Numbered from the stretch's first letter, positions 1-9,401 are shown. The stretch: DNA of 64,000 nucleotides from Leucobacter aridicollis (GCF_013409595.1 NZ_JACCBD010000001.1:496001-560000), one strand, 5' to 3'. The notes: a model not told the origin generated them from the sequence alone. A program made the numbers and translations.

Positions 1-1
1 C

Positions 2-736
2 TACAACCCCGCGCAGGACGTCTCGCCGTTCTACGTGAAGCAGGTTGTCGACGCCGGCGACATTGTGGCGAACCCGTTCAACCTCGACGAGGCCGTCGAC
101 CAGGTCGAAGCCGCCGCAACCGAGCTCGGCGAGAAGGTCGACAAGATTGTCACCATCGGTGGCGATCACACGATCGCGCTCCCGCTCCTCCGCGCCATCA
201 ACAAGAAGCACGGCCCGGTCGCCGTGCTCCACTTCGATGCGCACCTCGATACGTGGGACACGTACTTCGGCGCCCCCACGACGCACGGCACCCCGTTCCG
301 CCGCGCATCCGAGGAGGGGCTCATCGACATGACGGCGTCGATGCACGGCGGCACCCGCGGCCCGCTCTACGGTAAGCAGGACCTCGAGGATGACGCGATG
401 CTGGGCTTCCAGATCGTGACGAGCGAGTTCATCGAGGAGAACGGCGTGCCCGCCGCCCTCGAGAAGATCCGGAAGCGTGTCGGCGACAAGCCGCTCTACA
501 TCTCGATCGACATCGACGTGCTTGACCCGGCGCACGCGCCCGGCACCGGCACCCCCGAGGCGGGTGGCCTGACGAGCCGCGAGATGCTGCGGCTGATCCG
601 CGGCCTCGCCGACCTGCACATCGTGGGCGCCGACGTCGTCGAGGTCGCTCCCGCGTATGACCACGCGCAGATCACTGCGGTCGCGGCGAGCCACGTCGTG
701 TACGAGCTCGTGAGCGCCATGGCTGCGCGCGACTAA
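2..736 (+). CDS. speB: Agmatinase-family ureohydrolase, 5' partial
   Basis: This is a Mn-dependent ureohydrolase of the arginase/agmatinase family, which hydrolyses a guanidino compound to an amine plus urea. The frame is open to the left window edge ([10 protein letters not shown] is agmatinase-like), so the N-terminus is outside the window. All metal-binding blocks are visible: [15 protein letters not shown] and [20 protein letters not shown] 15-bp-stem terminator follows the stop codon. It lies upstream of a cyclase-family hydrolase and near a PucR-controlled transporter/ThDP-enzyme set, so the substrate may be another guanidino acid (for example guanidinobutyrate) rather than agmatine. 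Family confidence is high, substrate confidence low. Confidence 0.9.
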   Translation, partial: YNPAQDVSPFYVKQVVDAGDIVANPFNLDEAVDQVEAAATELGEKVDKIVTIGGDHTIALPLLRAINKKHGPVAVLHFDAHLDTWDTYFGAPTTHGTPFRRASEEGLIDMTASMHGGTRGPLYGKQDLEDDAMLGFQIVTSEFIEENGVPAALEKIRKRVGDKPLYISIDIDVLDPAHAPGTGTPEAGGLTSREMLRLIRGLADLHIVGADVVEVAPAYDHAQITAVAASHVVYELVSAMAARD

Positions 737-752
737 CCCTCGCCCCGTCTGA

Positions 753-786
753 CGCAGGGCCCCCGGGTGATCCCGGGGGCCCTGCG
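753..786 (+). terminator. Terminator hairpin after agmatinase gene
   Basis: A perfect 15-bp GC-rich stem runs from 753-767 to 772-786 around the loop TGAT. It starts 16 bp after the ureohydrolase stop. No T-tract follows, which is common in high-GC actinobacteria. Confidence 0.8.
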
Positions 787-870
787 CTGTGTTGTCGCCG
801 AGTCGACGGGTCTACTGTTGAGGTGGACGGGGTGGGGAGCCGCCCGACTCCGCGGACCCGGGAGGCGTGC

Positions 871-1503
871 ATGACGAACTACGTGGATCTCAGCCACCCG
901 CTGCGGACCGGGATGCCCGGGTACCCGGGGGACCCGACGGTGGAGTTCGCGAGCGCCCTCACGATCGCGAGTGATGGCGTTGCCGTTGAGCGTCTCAGCC
1001 TGGGGTCGCACGCTGGGACTCACCTCGACGCTCCAGCGCACGCGGTGCGAGGCGGGCGGACGGTCGACGCGATCCCGCTCGATCGCCTCATCGGCGACGC
1101 GCTGGTGCTGCGCGCAGTCGCGGCAGCGGACCAACGGATCGGGCCCGCCGATCTGGCGATTCCCGCGACATTGCCTGGGATCGTGTGTATCGCAACGGGG
1201 TGGGACGCTCACTTCGGCACCGCGCAGGCGCTGCGGCATCCGGTCGTCACGCTGGAGCTTGCGGAAACGCTCTGGGCCCGCGGTGCCCGCGTGCTGGCGC
1301 TTGACACGCTGAGTCCCGACCCGACCGCACAGCCCGACCAGGGAATGCCGGTGCACGAGTACTGGCTCGGGCTCGACGGCGTCATCGTGGAGAACCTCCG
1401 CGCGCTCGCGCAGATCCCCGACGCCGTCGAGCTCTCGCTGGTCCCGCTTCGCCTCGCGGGCGTCGACGGCTCGCCGATCCGTGCCGTCGCGCGGGTCGGT
1501 TAG
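871..1503 (+). CDS. Cyclase family protein (kynurenine formamidase-like metal hydrolase)
   Basis: This 210-residue protein belongs to the cyclase/arylformamidase superfamily, metal-dependent hydrolases acting on amides or formamides. The family metal motif HxGTHxDxPxH appears as HAGTHLDAPAH, and the N-terminus DLSHPLRTGMPGYPGDP is typical. The ATG at 871 is chosen over an in-frame start at 823 because GGGAGG lies a few bases upstream and the family homology begins at MTNYVDLSH. The stop codon overlaps the stop of the convergent PucR gene. It may act on an amide intermediate of the neighbouring nitrogen pathway; that is inference from position. Confidence 0.85.
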   Translation: MTNYVDLSHPLRTGMPGYPGDPTVEFASALTIASDGVAVERLSLGSHAGTHLDAPAHAVRGGRTVDAIPLDRLIGDALVLRAVAAADQRIGPADLAIPATLPGIVCIATGWDAHFGTAQALRHPVVTLELAETLWARGARVLALDTLSPDPTAQPDQGMPVHEYWLGLDGVIVENLRALAQIPDAVELSLVPLRLAGVDGSPIRAVARVG

Positions 1504-3203
1504 CTCGGACCGCCGCCCCGCGCCGCGGCGGTGTGCTCGGCGCTGTCGCTCGCGCGATCGTCGCCGAGCGCCGTGAGCGCGAGCAGCACGCGCGCCCGCT
1601 CGAGCGGGTCGTCGAGGTCGCGCCCGAGGCGCAGCTGGGCCTCTCCTACGAGCCGCCGCACGGTGTTGCGGTGGAGGCCGAGCTCGCGGGCGCTGCGATC
1701 CCACGAGCCGTGCTGGTGCAGCCAGACCGTGAGCGCCGCGCGCTGCTCGGTTGACTCCGCGGTGAGGATCGGCGCAAGCCAGTGCGCCGCAGCGGCGCGG
1801 GCAACCGCCGGGTCGGCGGCCGCCCCGATCGGCCAGCTCGCCTCCGCAGGCGGGGCGGTGCCGTCGATGTGTGCGCCGATGTGTAGTGCGGCGCGCGCGA
1901 GCACCTCCGCCTCCTGCATCGCGCTCGGGAGTTCGAGCAGCGGGTGAGGCCTGCTGACGGCGAGGAGCCAGCCGAGTTGTCTGGCGTGCTGAAATTCGCC
2001 CTGGGTTGGCACGCTTGCCACGAACGCTCTGAGTTGCTTCGAGCGGTGCTCGACGAGCGGGGTGTGGAGGAGCTGGCGCAGCCAGTTCGTGTCGGACGCG
2101 ACGGTCTCGCCGACCGGGACGGGATCCCCGCTGGTCGCCGCGTTTGGATCCCGCATCGCGATGACGGCGTGCGCCGTCCGGGCGCCGCCGCCGAGCGAGT
2201 TTGCAAGCAGCCGCGCGAACCTGTCACGCTCGGCGCCAAGCAGCTGAGAGCCGTGCCGCTCCATGAGCAGTTGCATGAGCAGCTGGTCGACAGCCATCGA
2301 CTGCGCGGCCGGAAGCTGCAGCAGGAGGCCGACGAGATTCGCGGCGAGCTGCAGTGCCGTGAGGTCGATCCGTGTGAGGCGCGGCGCGCGGGCGACGGTC
2401 AGGATCGCGTTGCCGTCGACACTCCGGTTGCGCGACGTGCGTGGCGTCGCCTCGTGAGCGGCGACCTCGTACTCGGCGCCGCCCGCGCGCACGGTCGTGA
2501 ACACCGTTGAGGCGCCGCCCTTCGCGCCGCGTGGGCGGCGGAGGCGCTCGTCGAACTCCGCGAACACCTCGGCGAGCGCGACCTCGTCAGGGACGTCACC
2601 GCCGAGGTACAGCTCGTCCCCGATGCGGAGCGCCGCCCAGCTCCCGGGTTCCGCCGCGAGGCGTTCGACGAGTCGCTGCGCGGGCCGGTGCTGCAGTACC
2701 GCCTCGGTGAGGTGTCTCGCGAGAGTGTTCATCTGCTCGAGCGCGCGAGTGCGCTCGGTCTCGAGGGCGCGGTTGACGATACTCGTGACCGCCGCGAAGT
2801 AGATCGGCGGAGGCAGCACGATGAGCGGGAAGTTTGCCTCGCGGCAGGCGGCGAGGAGGGTCGGCGGGACCGCCGCGTGCACAGGCTCGAGCCCGAACAC
2901 GAGCGCGGAAACCCCACTCGCGCGCAGCCTCGCGACGTAGTCGCGGTCGTGTTCGGCGTCGTCAGAGAACGCGAGACCGGTCACCATGAGCAGGTCGCCG
3001 GGCAGCATGTACTGGCCAGGGTCGTCGAGCTCGATCACGATGGCCGCCGCGACCGGGGTGCTGCGGATGCGGGCGGCAAGTGCGCGGTCGGAGCGGAGCA
3101 CGCCGGGCGCCGGCGAGGCGAGCTCCGCCTGCAGCGTGGGCTCGTCGAGCAGCGTCGCCAGCGGCACCGTCGCGCGGTCGAGATAGTCGGGTCCGTCGTG
3201 CAC
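1500..3203 (-). CDS. PucR family transcriptional regulator
   Basis: This 567-residue PucR-type regulator has an N-terminal PucR sensor domain (about residues 1-130, with the IVIELDDPGQYMLPGDLLMVTG stretch), a long middle region and a C-terminal PucR helix-turn-helix around WLHQHGSWDRSARELGLHRNTV. The GTG at 3203 is preferred because AGCGGAGG lies directly upstream; longer in-frame extensions lack this and show no homology. It is divergent from the symporter operon at 3369 and most likely controls it. PucR proteins usually respond to nitrogenous or purine-derived effectors. A 16-bp palindrome lies in the shared intergenic region. Confidence 0.88.
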   Translation of the reverse strand: MHDGPDYLDRATVPLATLLDEPTLQAELASPAPGVLRSDRALAARIRSTPVAAAIVIELDDPGQYMLPGDLLMVTGLAFSDDAEHDRDYVARLRASGVSALVFGLEPVHAAVPPTLLAACREANFPLIVLPPPIYFAAVTSIVNRALETERTRALEQMNTLARHLTEAVLQHRPAQRLVERLAAEPGSWAALRIGDELYLGGDVPDEVALAEVFAEFDERLRRPRGAKGGASTVFTTVRAGGAEYEVAAHEATPRTSRNRSVDGNAILTVARAPRLTRIDLTALQLAANLVGLLLQLPAAQSMAVDQLLMQLLMERHGSQLLGAERDRFARLLANSLGGGARTAHAVIAMRDPNAATSGDPVPVGETVASDTNWLRQLLHTPLVEHRSKQLRAFVASVPTQGEFQHARQLGWLLAVSRPHPLLELPSAMQEAEVLARAALHIGAHIDGTAPPAEASWPIGAAADPAVARAAAAHWLAPILTAESTEQRAALTVWLHQHGSWDRSARELGLHRNTVRRLVGEAQLRLGRDLDDPLERARVLLALTALGDDRASDSAEHTAAARGGGPS

Positions 3204-3227
3204 GCGGCCTCCGCTCAAAAGATGATG

Positions 3228-3243
3228 TATCCCAGCTGGGATA
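3228..3243. promoter_or_regulatory. 16-bp perfect palindrome between pucR-type gene and symporter operon
   Basis: TATCCCAGCTGGGATA is fully self-complementary. It sits 25 bp upstream of the PucR start codon in the 165-bp divergent intergenic region, a natural position for an operator of PucR or a partner regulator. Function is inferred from symmetry and position only. Confidence 0.5.
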
Positions 3244-3368
3244 GAACATAGGATAAATCGTCGTCGAGTTCCGCGCGAATCCTGAGTACCTTCCCTAGAA
3301 GTAACACGCAGTCGGCGTCGACACCACGGATCGGTGTCGATCCACACCACCGGATCAAGGAGGACACT

Positions 3369-4874
3369 GTGGTCCTGGACTACATCATCATCGCCGCGTA
3401 TCTCGTCGGCATCCTCGGCGTCGGCTATTGGGGCATGAAGCGCTCCAAGTCGAAGAGCGACTACCTCGTCGCCGGCCGCAGGCTCGGCGGCTTCATGTAC
3501 TCGGGCGCGATGAGCGCCATCGTGCTCGGCGGCGCGTCGACGGTCGGCGGCATCGGCCTCGGCTGGGAGTACGGTATTTCGGGAGCCTGGCTCGTGACCT
3601 GCATCGGGCTCGGTATCCTCGTGCTCAGCGCGTTCCTCGCGAAACGCATCGTGAAGCTCAAGGTCACCACCGTCACCGAGATGCTCGACCTGCGTTACGG
3701 CGGGTCGAACGGGCTCATCTCGGGCATCGTGATGTTCCTGTACACGCTCATGCTCACCGTGACCTCGACGCTCGCCTACGCGACGATCTTCCACGTGCTG
3801 TTCGGCATCTCAAACGTCTGGGGCGTCGTCATCGGCGGCTCCATCGTGGCGATCTACTCGATCATGGGCGGCATGTGGTCGATCACCATGACCGACGTCG
3901 TGCAGTTCGTCATTAAGACGGTCGGCATGTTCCTGCTGCTGCTCCCGATCGCGCTCATGACGGCCTCGGACGAGGCGGGCGGCTGGGCCGGCATCAGAGA
4001 GCGCCTCGGCGACTCCTTCTTCTCGCCCTGGTCGATCGGTGGCATGACCATCGTCACCTACGTCATCGTCTACACCCTGGGACTGCTCATCGGGCAGGAC
4101 ATCTGGCAGCGCGTCGTCACCGCCCGCACCCCGCGCGTCGCGAAGTGGGGCGGCATCGCCTCCGGCGTCTACTGCCTGCTCTACGCATTCGCCGGCGCTC
4201 TCATCGGCATGGCCGCGCGCGTGCTGTTCCCCGACATGCCGAACCGCGACGACGCGTTCGCGTTCATGGCGCAGGAGATGCTGCCGCCCGGCGTCCGCGG
4301 CATTGTGCTCGCCGCGGCCCTGTCCGCGATGATGTCGACCGCGAGCGGCGCGCTCATCGCCTCGGCGACCGTCTTTACCTCCGACCTCATGCCGGCGATC
4401 CGCCGCGTGTTCGGGATGAAGCCGAAGCGGGCAAAGATCGAGGACGGCCACGTTGCCGGCGACAGTCTCGTCAGCTACCGCGTCACGATCTTCGTGCTCG
4501 CAGGTATCACGATGTTCATCTCGACCCTCGTCACCGACGTCGTCGCGGCGCTCACCATCGCGTACGACATCTTGGTCGGCGGCCTGCTCGTCGCGATCGT
4601 TGGCGGACTGTTCTGGAAGCGCGGTACCCGTGCCGGGGCTCTCGCGAGCATGCTCGTCGGCACCGTCACCGTCGTCGTCTCGATGTTCATCTGGGGCATC
4701 CTCGCCAACGAGCCGATCTACTTCAGCCTGCTCGCGAGCCTCATCACCTACGTCATCGTGAGCCTGTGCACGAAGCCCGTCGCGCCGCAGGTGCTCGACG
4801 AGTGGACGCACCGACTGAGCCTCGACGACCGCACCGCAGTGAACGACGTCGTCTACACGGACGTCGAACGCTAG
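3369..4874 (+). CDS. Sodium:solute symporter family protein
   Basis: This 501-residue multi-spanning membrane protein belongs to the SSS family, which uses the sodium gradient to import small organic solutes. About 13 hydrophobic segments are evident. The early segment with GRRLGGFMYSGAMSAIVLGG and the ALSAMMSTASGALIASATVFTSD motif are characteristic of the family. The GTG start has an ideal AAGGAGG ribosome site 5 bases upstream. It is the first gene of an operon with the ThDP enzyme and hydroxyacid dehydrogenase and is divergent from the PucR gene. The substrate is probably the acid or amine metabolised by those enzymes; it cannot be named from sequence. Confidence 0.9.
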   Translation: MVLDYIIIAAYLVGILGVGYWGMKRSKSKSDYLVAGRRLGGFMYSGAMSAIVLGGASTVGGIGLGWEYGISGAWLVTCIGLGILVLSAFLAKRIVKLKVTTVTEMLDLRYGGSNGLISGIVMFLYTLMLTVTSTLAYATIFHVLFGISNVWGVVIGGSIVAIYSIMGGMWSITMTDVVQFVIKTVGMFLLLLPIALMTASDEAGGWAGIRERLGDSFFSPWSIGGMTIVTYVIVYTLGLLIGQDIWQRVVTARTPRVAKWGGIASGVYCLLYAFAGALIGMAARVLFPDMPNRDDAFAFMAQEMLPPGVRGIVLAAALSAMMSTASGALIASATVFTSDLMPAIRRVFGMKPKRAKIEDGHVAGDSLVSYRVTIFVLAGITMFISTLVTDVVAALTIAYDILVGGLLVAIVGGLFWKRGTRAGALASMLVGTVTVVVSMFIWGILANEPIYFSLLASLITYVIVSLCTKPVAPQVLDEWTHRLSLDDRTAVNDVVYTDVER

Positions 4875-4972
4875 GGGCCGATAGTCACCTCACCGGTCCC
4901 GCGGAGGGCACGCCCGCGGGACCGGATCCTTCCCCTGAGTGCCTGCTCAACACAGTTCTTATGGAGGAACCA

Positions 4973-6682
4973 ATGCCCACTCAGACACCCGACACCGGAC
5001 AGCGCATCGGCGGCGACGTCGTGCTCGAGACACTGCTCGCGCTCGGCGCGCGCGGTGTCGTCGGACTCCCCGGCCAGCATGCGCTTGGCCTGTTCGACGC
5101 GCTCCGTCGCTCAGACCTCGCCTACCTCAGCGCACGCGTCGAGAACAACGCCGGGTTCATGGCCGACGGCCTCGCCCGCGTGACGGGCGACGTCGCGCCG
5201 CTGCTGCTCTCGACGGGGCCCGGCGCGCTCACCTCGCTCGCCGCGCTGCAGGAGGCCGCGGCCTCCTCGATCCCCGTCCTCGCGATCAGCGCGCAGATCC
5301 CCGTCGCGGGGCTCGGCGGGGGCCGCCACGGCTACCTGCACGAGTTGCCCGATCAGTCTGCCTCGTTCCGCGGGGTCGTGAAGCACGTCGTGACCGTACG
5401 CACGATGGCGCAGATCCCGACGGCGATGGCCGAGGCCTGGCGGGTGGCAGCGGCCGCGCCGCAGGGTCCCGTGCTCGTCGAGGTGCCGCAGGACATCCTG
5501 CTCGCCTCCGCGCACGATGTTCCCGTGCTCTCGGGCGCGACCCTCGCGAAGACGCCAGCGCCGCTCACGCCAGTCGCGGAGACCGTCGCACACGCCGCGG
5601 CCGCCCTCGCCGCCGCCGAGCGCCCGGTAATCTTCGCTGGCGGTGGCGTCGTGCGCGCCGGAGCGGAGCGCGAGCTCGTCGCGCTCGCGGAGCGCCTCGA
5701 CGCGCCAGTCGTCACGACGTTCAGCGGTAAGACCGCACTACCCTGGGGACACCCGCTCTCCGCGCAGGGGTGGATCGAGGACATCGCGACGACCGAGTTC
5801 CTCGAGAACGCCGACGTGCTCGTCATCGTCGGCAGCGGCGTCGGGGAGCTCTCCAGTAATTACCACACGTTCCGTCCGCACGGTCGCGTGATCCAGATCG
5901 AGGCCGATCTCGGCAAGCTCGGTTCGAACCACCCAGGCATCGGGATCCACGCCGACGCGAAACTCGCGCTCGCTGATCTCGAGGCCGCGGTCTCCGCGGC
6001 CGGTCGCGAGTCGACACCCGAGCGCCGCGCGGCGGCGACGGCGAGCATCAACACCCTGCTCGACACCGTCCTCGCCCGCGTCGAGGGCCAGGGCCGCGAA
6101 GCCGAGATCGCGCTCGTCCGCGGGCTGCGGGAGGCGATCGCTGACGACACGAAGGTGTACTGGGACATGACGATCCTCGCTTACTGGGCGTGGTCGGCCT
6201 GGGACGCCCGCGGCGCCGAGTTCGCGTCGGCGCAGGGCGCCGGCGGTCTCGGGTATGGCTTCCCCGCGGCGCTGGGCGCGGCGTTCGGCCGCAGGATCCT
6301 GGGGGAGACCGGGTCCGTCCTCGCCGTCTCCGGCGACGGTGGCGCGCTCTATGGCATCGCCGAGCTCGCGGTCGCGGCCCAGCACGACCTGCCGGTCGTG
6401 TGGCTCATCGTTGACGACGGCGGGTACGGCGTGCTTCGCGAGTACATGGAGGGCGCGTTCGGCGCGGCCACGGCGACCGAGCTCACCCGCCCGAACTACG
6501 TCGCGCTCGCCGAGTCGTTCGGCATTCCGGCCGAGCAGACGACGCTCGCGGACGCCCCCGCAACCGTCGCGCGTGCGCTGGCCGCTGGCGGCCCCCGGGT
6601 CGTGGTGCTGCCCGCAGTGCTTGAGCTCTTCGCGCCGACGCACCTCGACCGACTCACCGGCGCGGACGGAGCGACAGCATGA
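4973..6682 (+). CDS. Thiamine pyrophosphate-binding enzyme (acetolactate synthase-like)
   Basis: This 569-residue ThDP-dependent enzyme has the three-domain layout of acetolactate synthase/benzoylformate decarboxylase. The catalytic glutamate lies in ARVENNAGFMADGLAR, the central domain is in the middle third, and the C-terminal ThDP motif begins SGDGGALYG. The usual NN end of that motif is replaced by DDGG. The ATG at 4973 is chosen for the upstream GGAGG. Downstream the stop overlaps the next start (ATGA). Operon partners suggest it decarboxylates a 2-oxo acid from the imported compound; a true anabolic IlvB is less likely because no IlvN lies beside it. Confidence 0.85.
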   Translation: MPTQTPDTGQRIGGDVVLETLLALGARGVVGLPGQHALGLFDALRRSDLAYLSARVENNAGFMADGLARVTGDVAPLLLSTGPGALTSLAALQEAAASSIPVLAISAQIPVAGLGGGRHGYLHELPDQSASFRGVVKHVVTVRTMAQIPTAMAEAWRVAAAAPQGPVLVEVPQDILLASAHDVPVLSGATLAKTPAPLTPVAETVAHAAAALAAAERPVIFAGGGVVRAGAERELVALAERLDAPVVTTFSGKTALPWGHPLSAQGWIEDIATTEFLENADVLVIVGSGVGELSSNYHTFRPHGRVIQIEADLGKLGSNHPGIGIHADAKLALADLEAAVSAAGRESTPERRAAATASINTLLDTVLARVEGQGREAEIALVRGLREAIADDTKVYWDMTILAYWAWSAWDARGAEFASAQGAGGLGYGFPAALGAAFGRRILGETGSVLAVSGDGGALYGIAELAVAAQHDLPVVWLIVDDGGYGVLREYMEGAFGAATATELTRPNYVALAESFGIPAEQTTLADAPATVARALAAGGPRVVVLPAVLELFAPTHLDRLTGADGATA

Positions 6683-7677
6683 CCCGGCCGCTCGTCCTCT
6701 TCACCGACGAAACCGACCTCGATCCAGCCCCCGGCCGCGCGCTGCTCGAAGCCGCGGGCTGCGACACGGTCCTCGCTGAACTCCCGTCGCGCGCGGGTGA
6801 GCCGCAGACGCTCCCCGCCGGGGCTGAGCGGGCCGTCGCGCTCGTCGTGGGCTACGCCAGGATCGACGAGGCTCTGCTTGAACGGCTGCCGAACGTCGGG
6901 TTCATCGCGACAATGAGCGCGGGCTTCGACATGATCGACCGCGCGGCGGCCGAGGCGCGCGGCATCTGGGTCGTGAATCTCACGGACGCCGCGACCGAGG
7001 AGGTCGCCGCGCACGCGCTGACGCTCATGCTCGCCCTCGAACGCGACCTGCGCGGCAGCGTCGCGGTGACGGCGGCCGGCGGCTGGACCGACGACGTGAC
7101 CGCGGTGCCGCGCCGGCTCAGCGGGCTCACCCTTGGCCTGTTCGGGTTCGGGCGGATCGCGCAGCGGCTCGCCCAGGTCGCGGGCCCAAGCTTTGCCCGG
7201 GTGATCGCCCACGACCCGTTCGTGACTGCGCCCGTGCACGGCGTCGAACTCGTGGAGCGTGACGCGCTCATCGCGGAGTCGGACGTGCTGTCCCTCCACC
7301 TGCCACTCACCGCCGACACTCACGGCGCGATCGACGGGGCCGCGTTCGCGGCGATGCGGCCGGGGGTAAGCCTCGTGAACGTGTCGCGCGGCGAGCTCGT
7401 CGACCCGGAGGCGCTCACCGCTGCGCTCGACTCGGGGAAGCTGCGCGGCGCCGCGGTCGACGTGCTGCACGGCGAGCCCCCGGCTGCCGACCACCCGCTC
7501 AGAAACGACCCGCGCGTGATCGTCACGCCGCACGTCGCGTTCCTGTCAGACGGCTCGCTCGAGCACTACACGCTCGACCCCGCACGGAATGTGCTCGACT
7601 GGCTGCGCACCGGAACCGCTCCGCGGGCGGCGGTGCGGGGTCGCGACGCTGAGCCGCTGCTCCCGGCGGGGGAGTAG
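6679..7677 (+). CDS. D-2-hydroxyacid dehydrogenase (NAD-binding)
   Basis: This 332-residue member of the D-isomer-specific 2-hydroxyacid dehydrogenase family interconverts 2-oxo and 2-hydroxy acids using NAD(P). The nucleotide loop is GLFGFGRIA (residues 153-161). The catalytic residues appear as R237 (NVSRG), E266 (DVLHGEPP) and H285 (VTPHVAF). The start overlaps the ThDP-enzyme stop by 4 bp, implying translational coupling. It probably reduces or oxidises an intermediate of the same pathway; the specific substrate is unknown. Confidence 0.88.
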   Translation: MTRPLVLFTDETDLDPAPGRALLEAAGCDTVLAELPSRAGEPQTLPAGAERAVALVVGYARIDEALLERLPNVGFIATMSAGFDMIDRAAAEARGIWVVNLTDAATEEVAAHALTLMLALERDLRGSVAVTAAGGWTDDVTAVPRRLSGLTLGLFGFGRIAQRLAQVAGPSFARVIAHDPFVTAPVHGVELVERDALIAESDVLSLHLPLTADTHGAIDGAAFAAMRPGVSLVNVSRGELVDPEALTAALDSGKLRGAAVDVLHGEPPAADHPLRNDPRVIVTPHVAFLSDGSLEHYTLDPARNVLDWLRTGTAPRAAVRGRDAEPLLPAGE

Positions 7678-7693
7678 CTCTACGCCCCTGCCG

Positions 7694-7749
7694 GAGTTGG
7701 CAGTTGTTGTCGCCACTGGACCACGTTTAGCGACAACAACCGCCAACTC
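7694..7749. terminator. 20-bp imperfect inverted repeat between convergent genes
   Basis: Arms at 7694-7713 and 7730-7749 match over 20 bp with one G-T wobble and are separated by 16 nt. The element lies between the convergent hydroxyacid dehydrogenase and murJ genes, so a bidirectional terminator is the simplest reading. Its TTGTTGTCGC core is AT-richer than the surroundings and there is no T-tract, so a dispersed repeat element is an alternative. Confidence 0.55.
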
Positions 7750-7763
7750 GACGCGACCCGTAG

Positions 7764-9389
7764 CTACCCGGTGCCGAAGCGCCTCGCGACGAGGCTCCAG
7801 GTCTGCCTGACTTCCGCATTCCGCAGGAGCAGCAGGGCCCCGGCGTAGACGGCGGTCATCAGCGCGGCGACCGCGACGCAGGTGAGGACCGCCGCGCCAA
7901 GCCCGCTCAGTGCCCAGCTCTCGGTGGTGATCCCGCCGAGGGCATGCAGCGCCCACGCGCCGGCCACGGCCGAACCGGCGCCGGCGATGGCGCTCTGCCA
8001 CCAGGCACGCCCAATGGCTCTGCCACCGACGCCGCCGAGCCTGCGCCGCAGCACGAAGAAGGTCACGGCGAGCTGCACCCAGAACAACAGGTTGGTCGCG
8101 AGCGTGATGAATGCCGTCGCCGCACTGGACGGCACGGCGAAACTCGCGGCGATCGCGGCGAGCGAGCACACCGCGATCGCCGACTGGATGACGAACGGGG
8201 ATCGGGTGTCGCTGTAGGCGTAGAACCCGCGGTTCAACACGAACAGCACGCTGAAGGCCACCGCCCCGGTGACGTGGCAGAGCAGCACCGCCATCACCGG
8301 GTACAGTTGCTCGACGCTCGCCTTCGCCATCAGGATCCTGGTGATCGGCCCCGCGAGCACCGCAATCACGACCGCGATGAGCGTGATCGACACGACGGTG
8401 AGGCGCGAGACGAGCGACAGGTCGCTTCTGATCGCCCCCGTGTCGCCCCGTTCGGCGGCCACGCTCATGCGGGTAAAGCGGGAGGCCACGAGTGACATCA
8501 CGATGATCGAATGCGGCAGCACGGTGACGAGGGACACGAGCTGCCAGGCCGCGATGCCCGCCTCGTTGCCCGCGGCCCGGTTCATTGCCTGGTTGAGCGC
8601 CAGCGCCACGACCTGCGATACGAGCACGCCGAGAAACGTCCAGCCGCCGAGCTTGGCAGTCGCCCCGAGGCCCGTGCCGCGGAAGCGAAAGTCGGGGCGG
8701 TAGGAGACGCCGGCTCGGCGAAGGAACACGAAGAGGGCCAGCGCCTGCAGCGCGACCCCGAGCGTCGCCGTGCCCGCGAGCAGTGCCGTGCCACCGACGG
8801 GCCATTCGCCTGAGGCGCGCTGTCCGTCAGCGTCCGCCCCCAGGAACCAGATGAATCCCGCAAGGCCAGCGATCGAGACGACGTTGTTGAGCACGGGCGT
8901 CCACGCGTACGGGCCGAAGTGGCTGCGAGAGTTCAGCACCTCTCCGAGCACCGTGTACAGCGTGAAGAACACGATCTGCGGGAGCAGCCAGAACGCGAAG
9001 CCGGTCGCGAGCGCGAGCTGGCCGGGGTCCTGCCAGCTCGCCCCGAGCACTCCCATGAGGGCTGGGAGCAGCGCCGCGACGACGGCGCACACCGCGAGCG
9101 ACCCGCAGAGGGCGAGCGTGATCAGCTTGTTGACGTAGTCGGCGCCGCCGTCCTCGCGCAGTCGCGCGCGGGTGAGCTGCGGCACAAGCACCGACGTGAG
9201 CACTCCCGTCGCGACGAGCGTGTACACCACGTTCGTGACCTGGCTGGCGGTGCTGAACGCGTTCGCGGCAACCCCGGTCGCACCGATTGCGGCGACGAGC
9301 ACCATGCTGCGGGCGAGGCCGAGCACCCGCGACAGCAGTGTGCCCGATGCGATCCACACACTCGCGCGCGCTGCGCTGTCGGTTGCCAT
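7764..9389 (-). CDS. murJ: Lipid II flippase MurJ (MviN family)
   Basis: This 541-residue polytopic membrane protein belongs to the MOP/MATE-like MurJ family, which flips lipid II across the membrane during peptidoglycan synthesis. The N-terminus (ASGTLLSRVLGLARSMVLVAAIG, then ANAFSTASQVTNVVYTL) is the MurJ signature, and about 14 hydrophobic segments follow. It lacks the extra C-terminal pseudokinase domain of long actinobacterial homologues, so it could be a paralogue of an oriC-proximal copy. There is no clear Shine-Dalgarno; a -10 element TATATT ends 6 nt before the ATG, suggesting a leaderless transcript. Confidence 0.88.
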   Translation of the reverse strand: MATDSAARASVWIASGTLLSRVLGLARSMVLVAAIGATGVAANAFSTASQVTNVVYTLVATGVLTSVLVPQLTRARLREDGGADYVNKLITLALCGSLAVCAVVAALLPALMGVLGASWQDPGQLALATGFAFWLLPQIVFFTLYTVLGEVLNSRSHFGPYAWTPVLNNVVSIAGLAGFIWFLGADADGQRASGEWPVGGTALLAGTATLGVALQALALFVFLRRAGVSYRPDFRFRGTGLGATAKLGGWTFLGVLVSQVVALALNQAMNRAAGNEAGIAAWQLVSLVTVLPHSIIVMSLVASRFTRMSVAAERGDTGAIRSDLSLVSRLTVVSITLIAVVIAVLAGPITRILMAKASVEQLYPVMAVLLCHVTGAVAFSVLFVLNRGFYAYSDTRSPFVIQSAIAVCSLAAIAASFAVPSSAATAFITLATNLLFWVQLAVTFFVLRRRLGGVGGRAIGRAWWQSAIAGAGSAVAGAWALHALGGITTESWALSGLGAAVLTCVAVAALMTAVYAGALLLLRNAEVRQTWSLVARRFGTG

Positions 9390-9395
9390 CGCACC

Positions 9396-9401
9396 AATAT
9401 A
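9396..9401 (-). promoter_or_regulatory. -10 element of leaderless murJ promoter
   Basis: TATATT (read on the minus strand) fits TANNNT, and the A of the murJ ATG is the 7th base after it, the expected transcription start. No ribosome-binding site is present, so the mRNA is probably leaderless. Confidence 0.6.
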
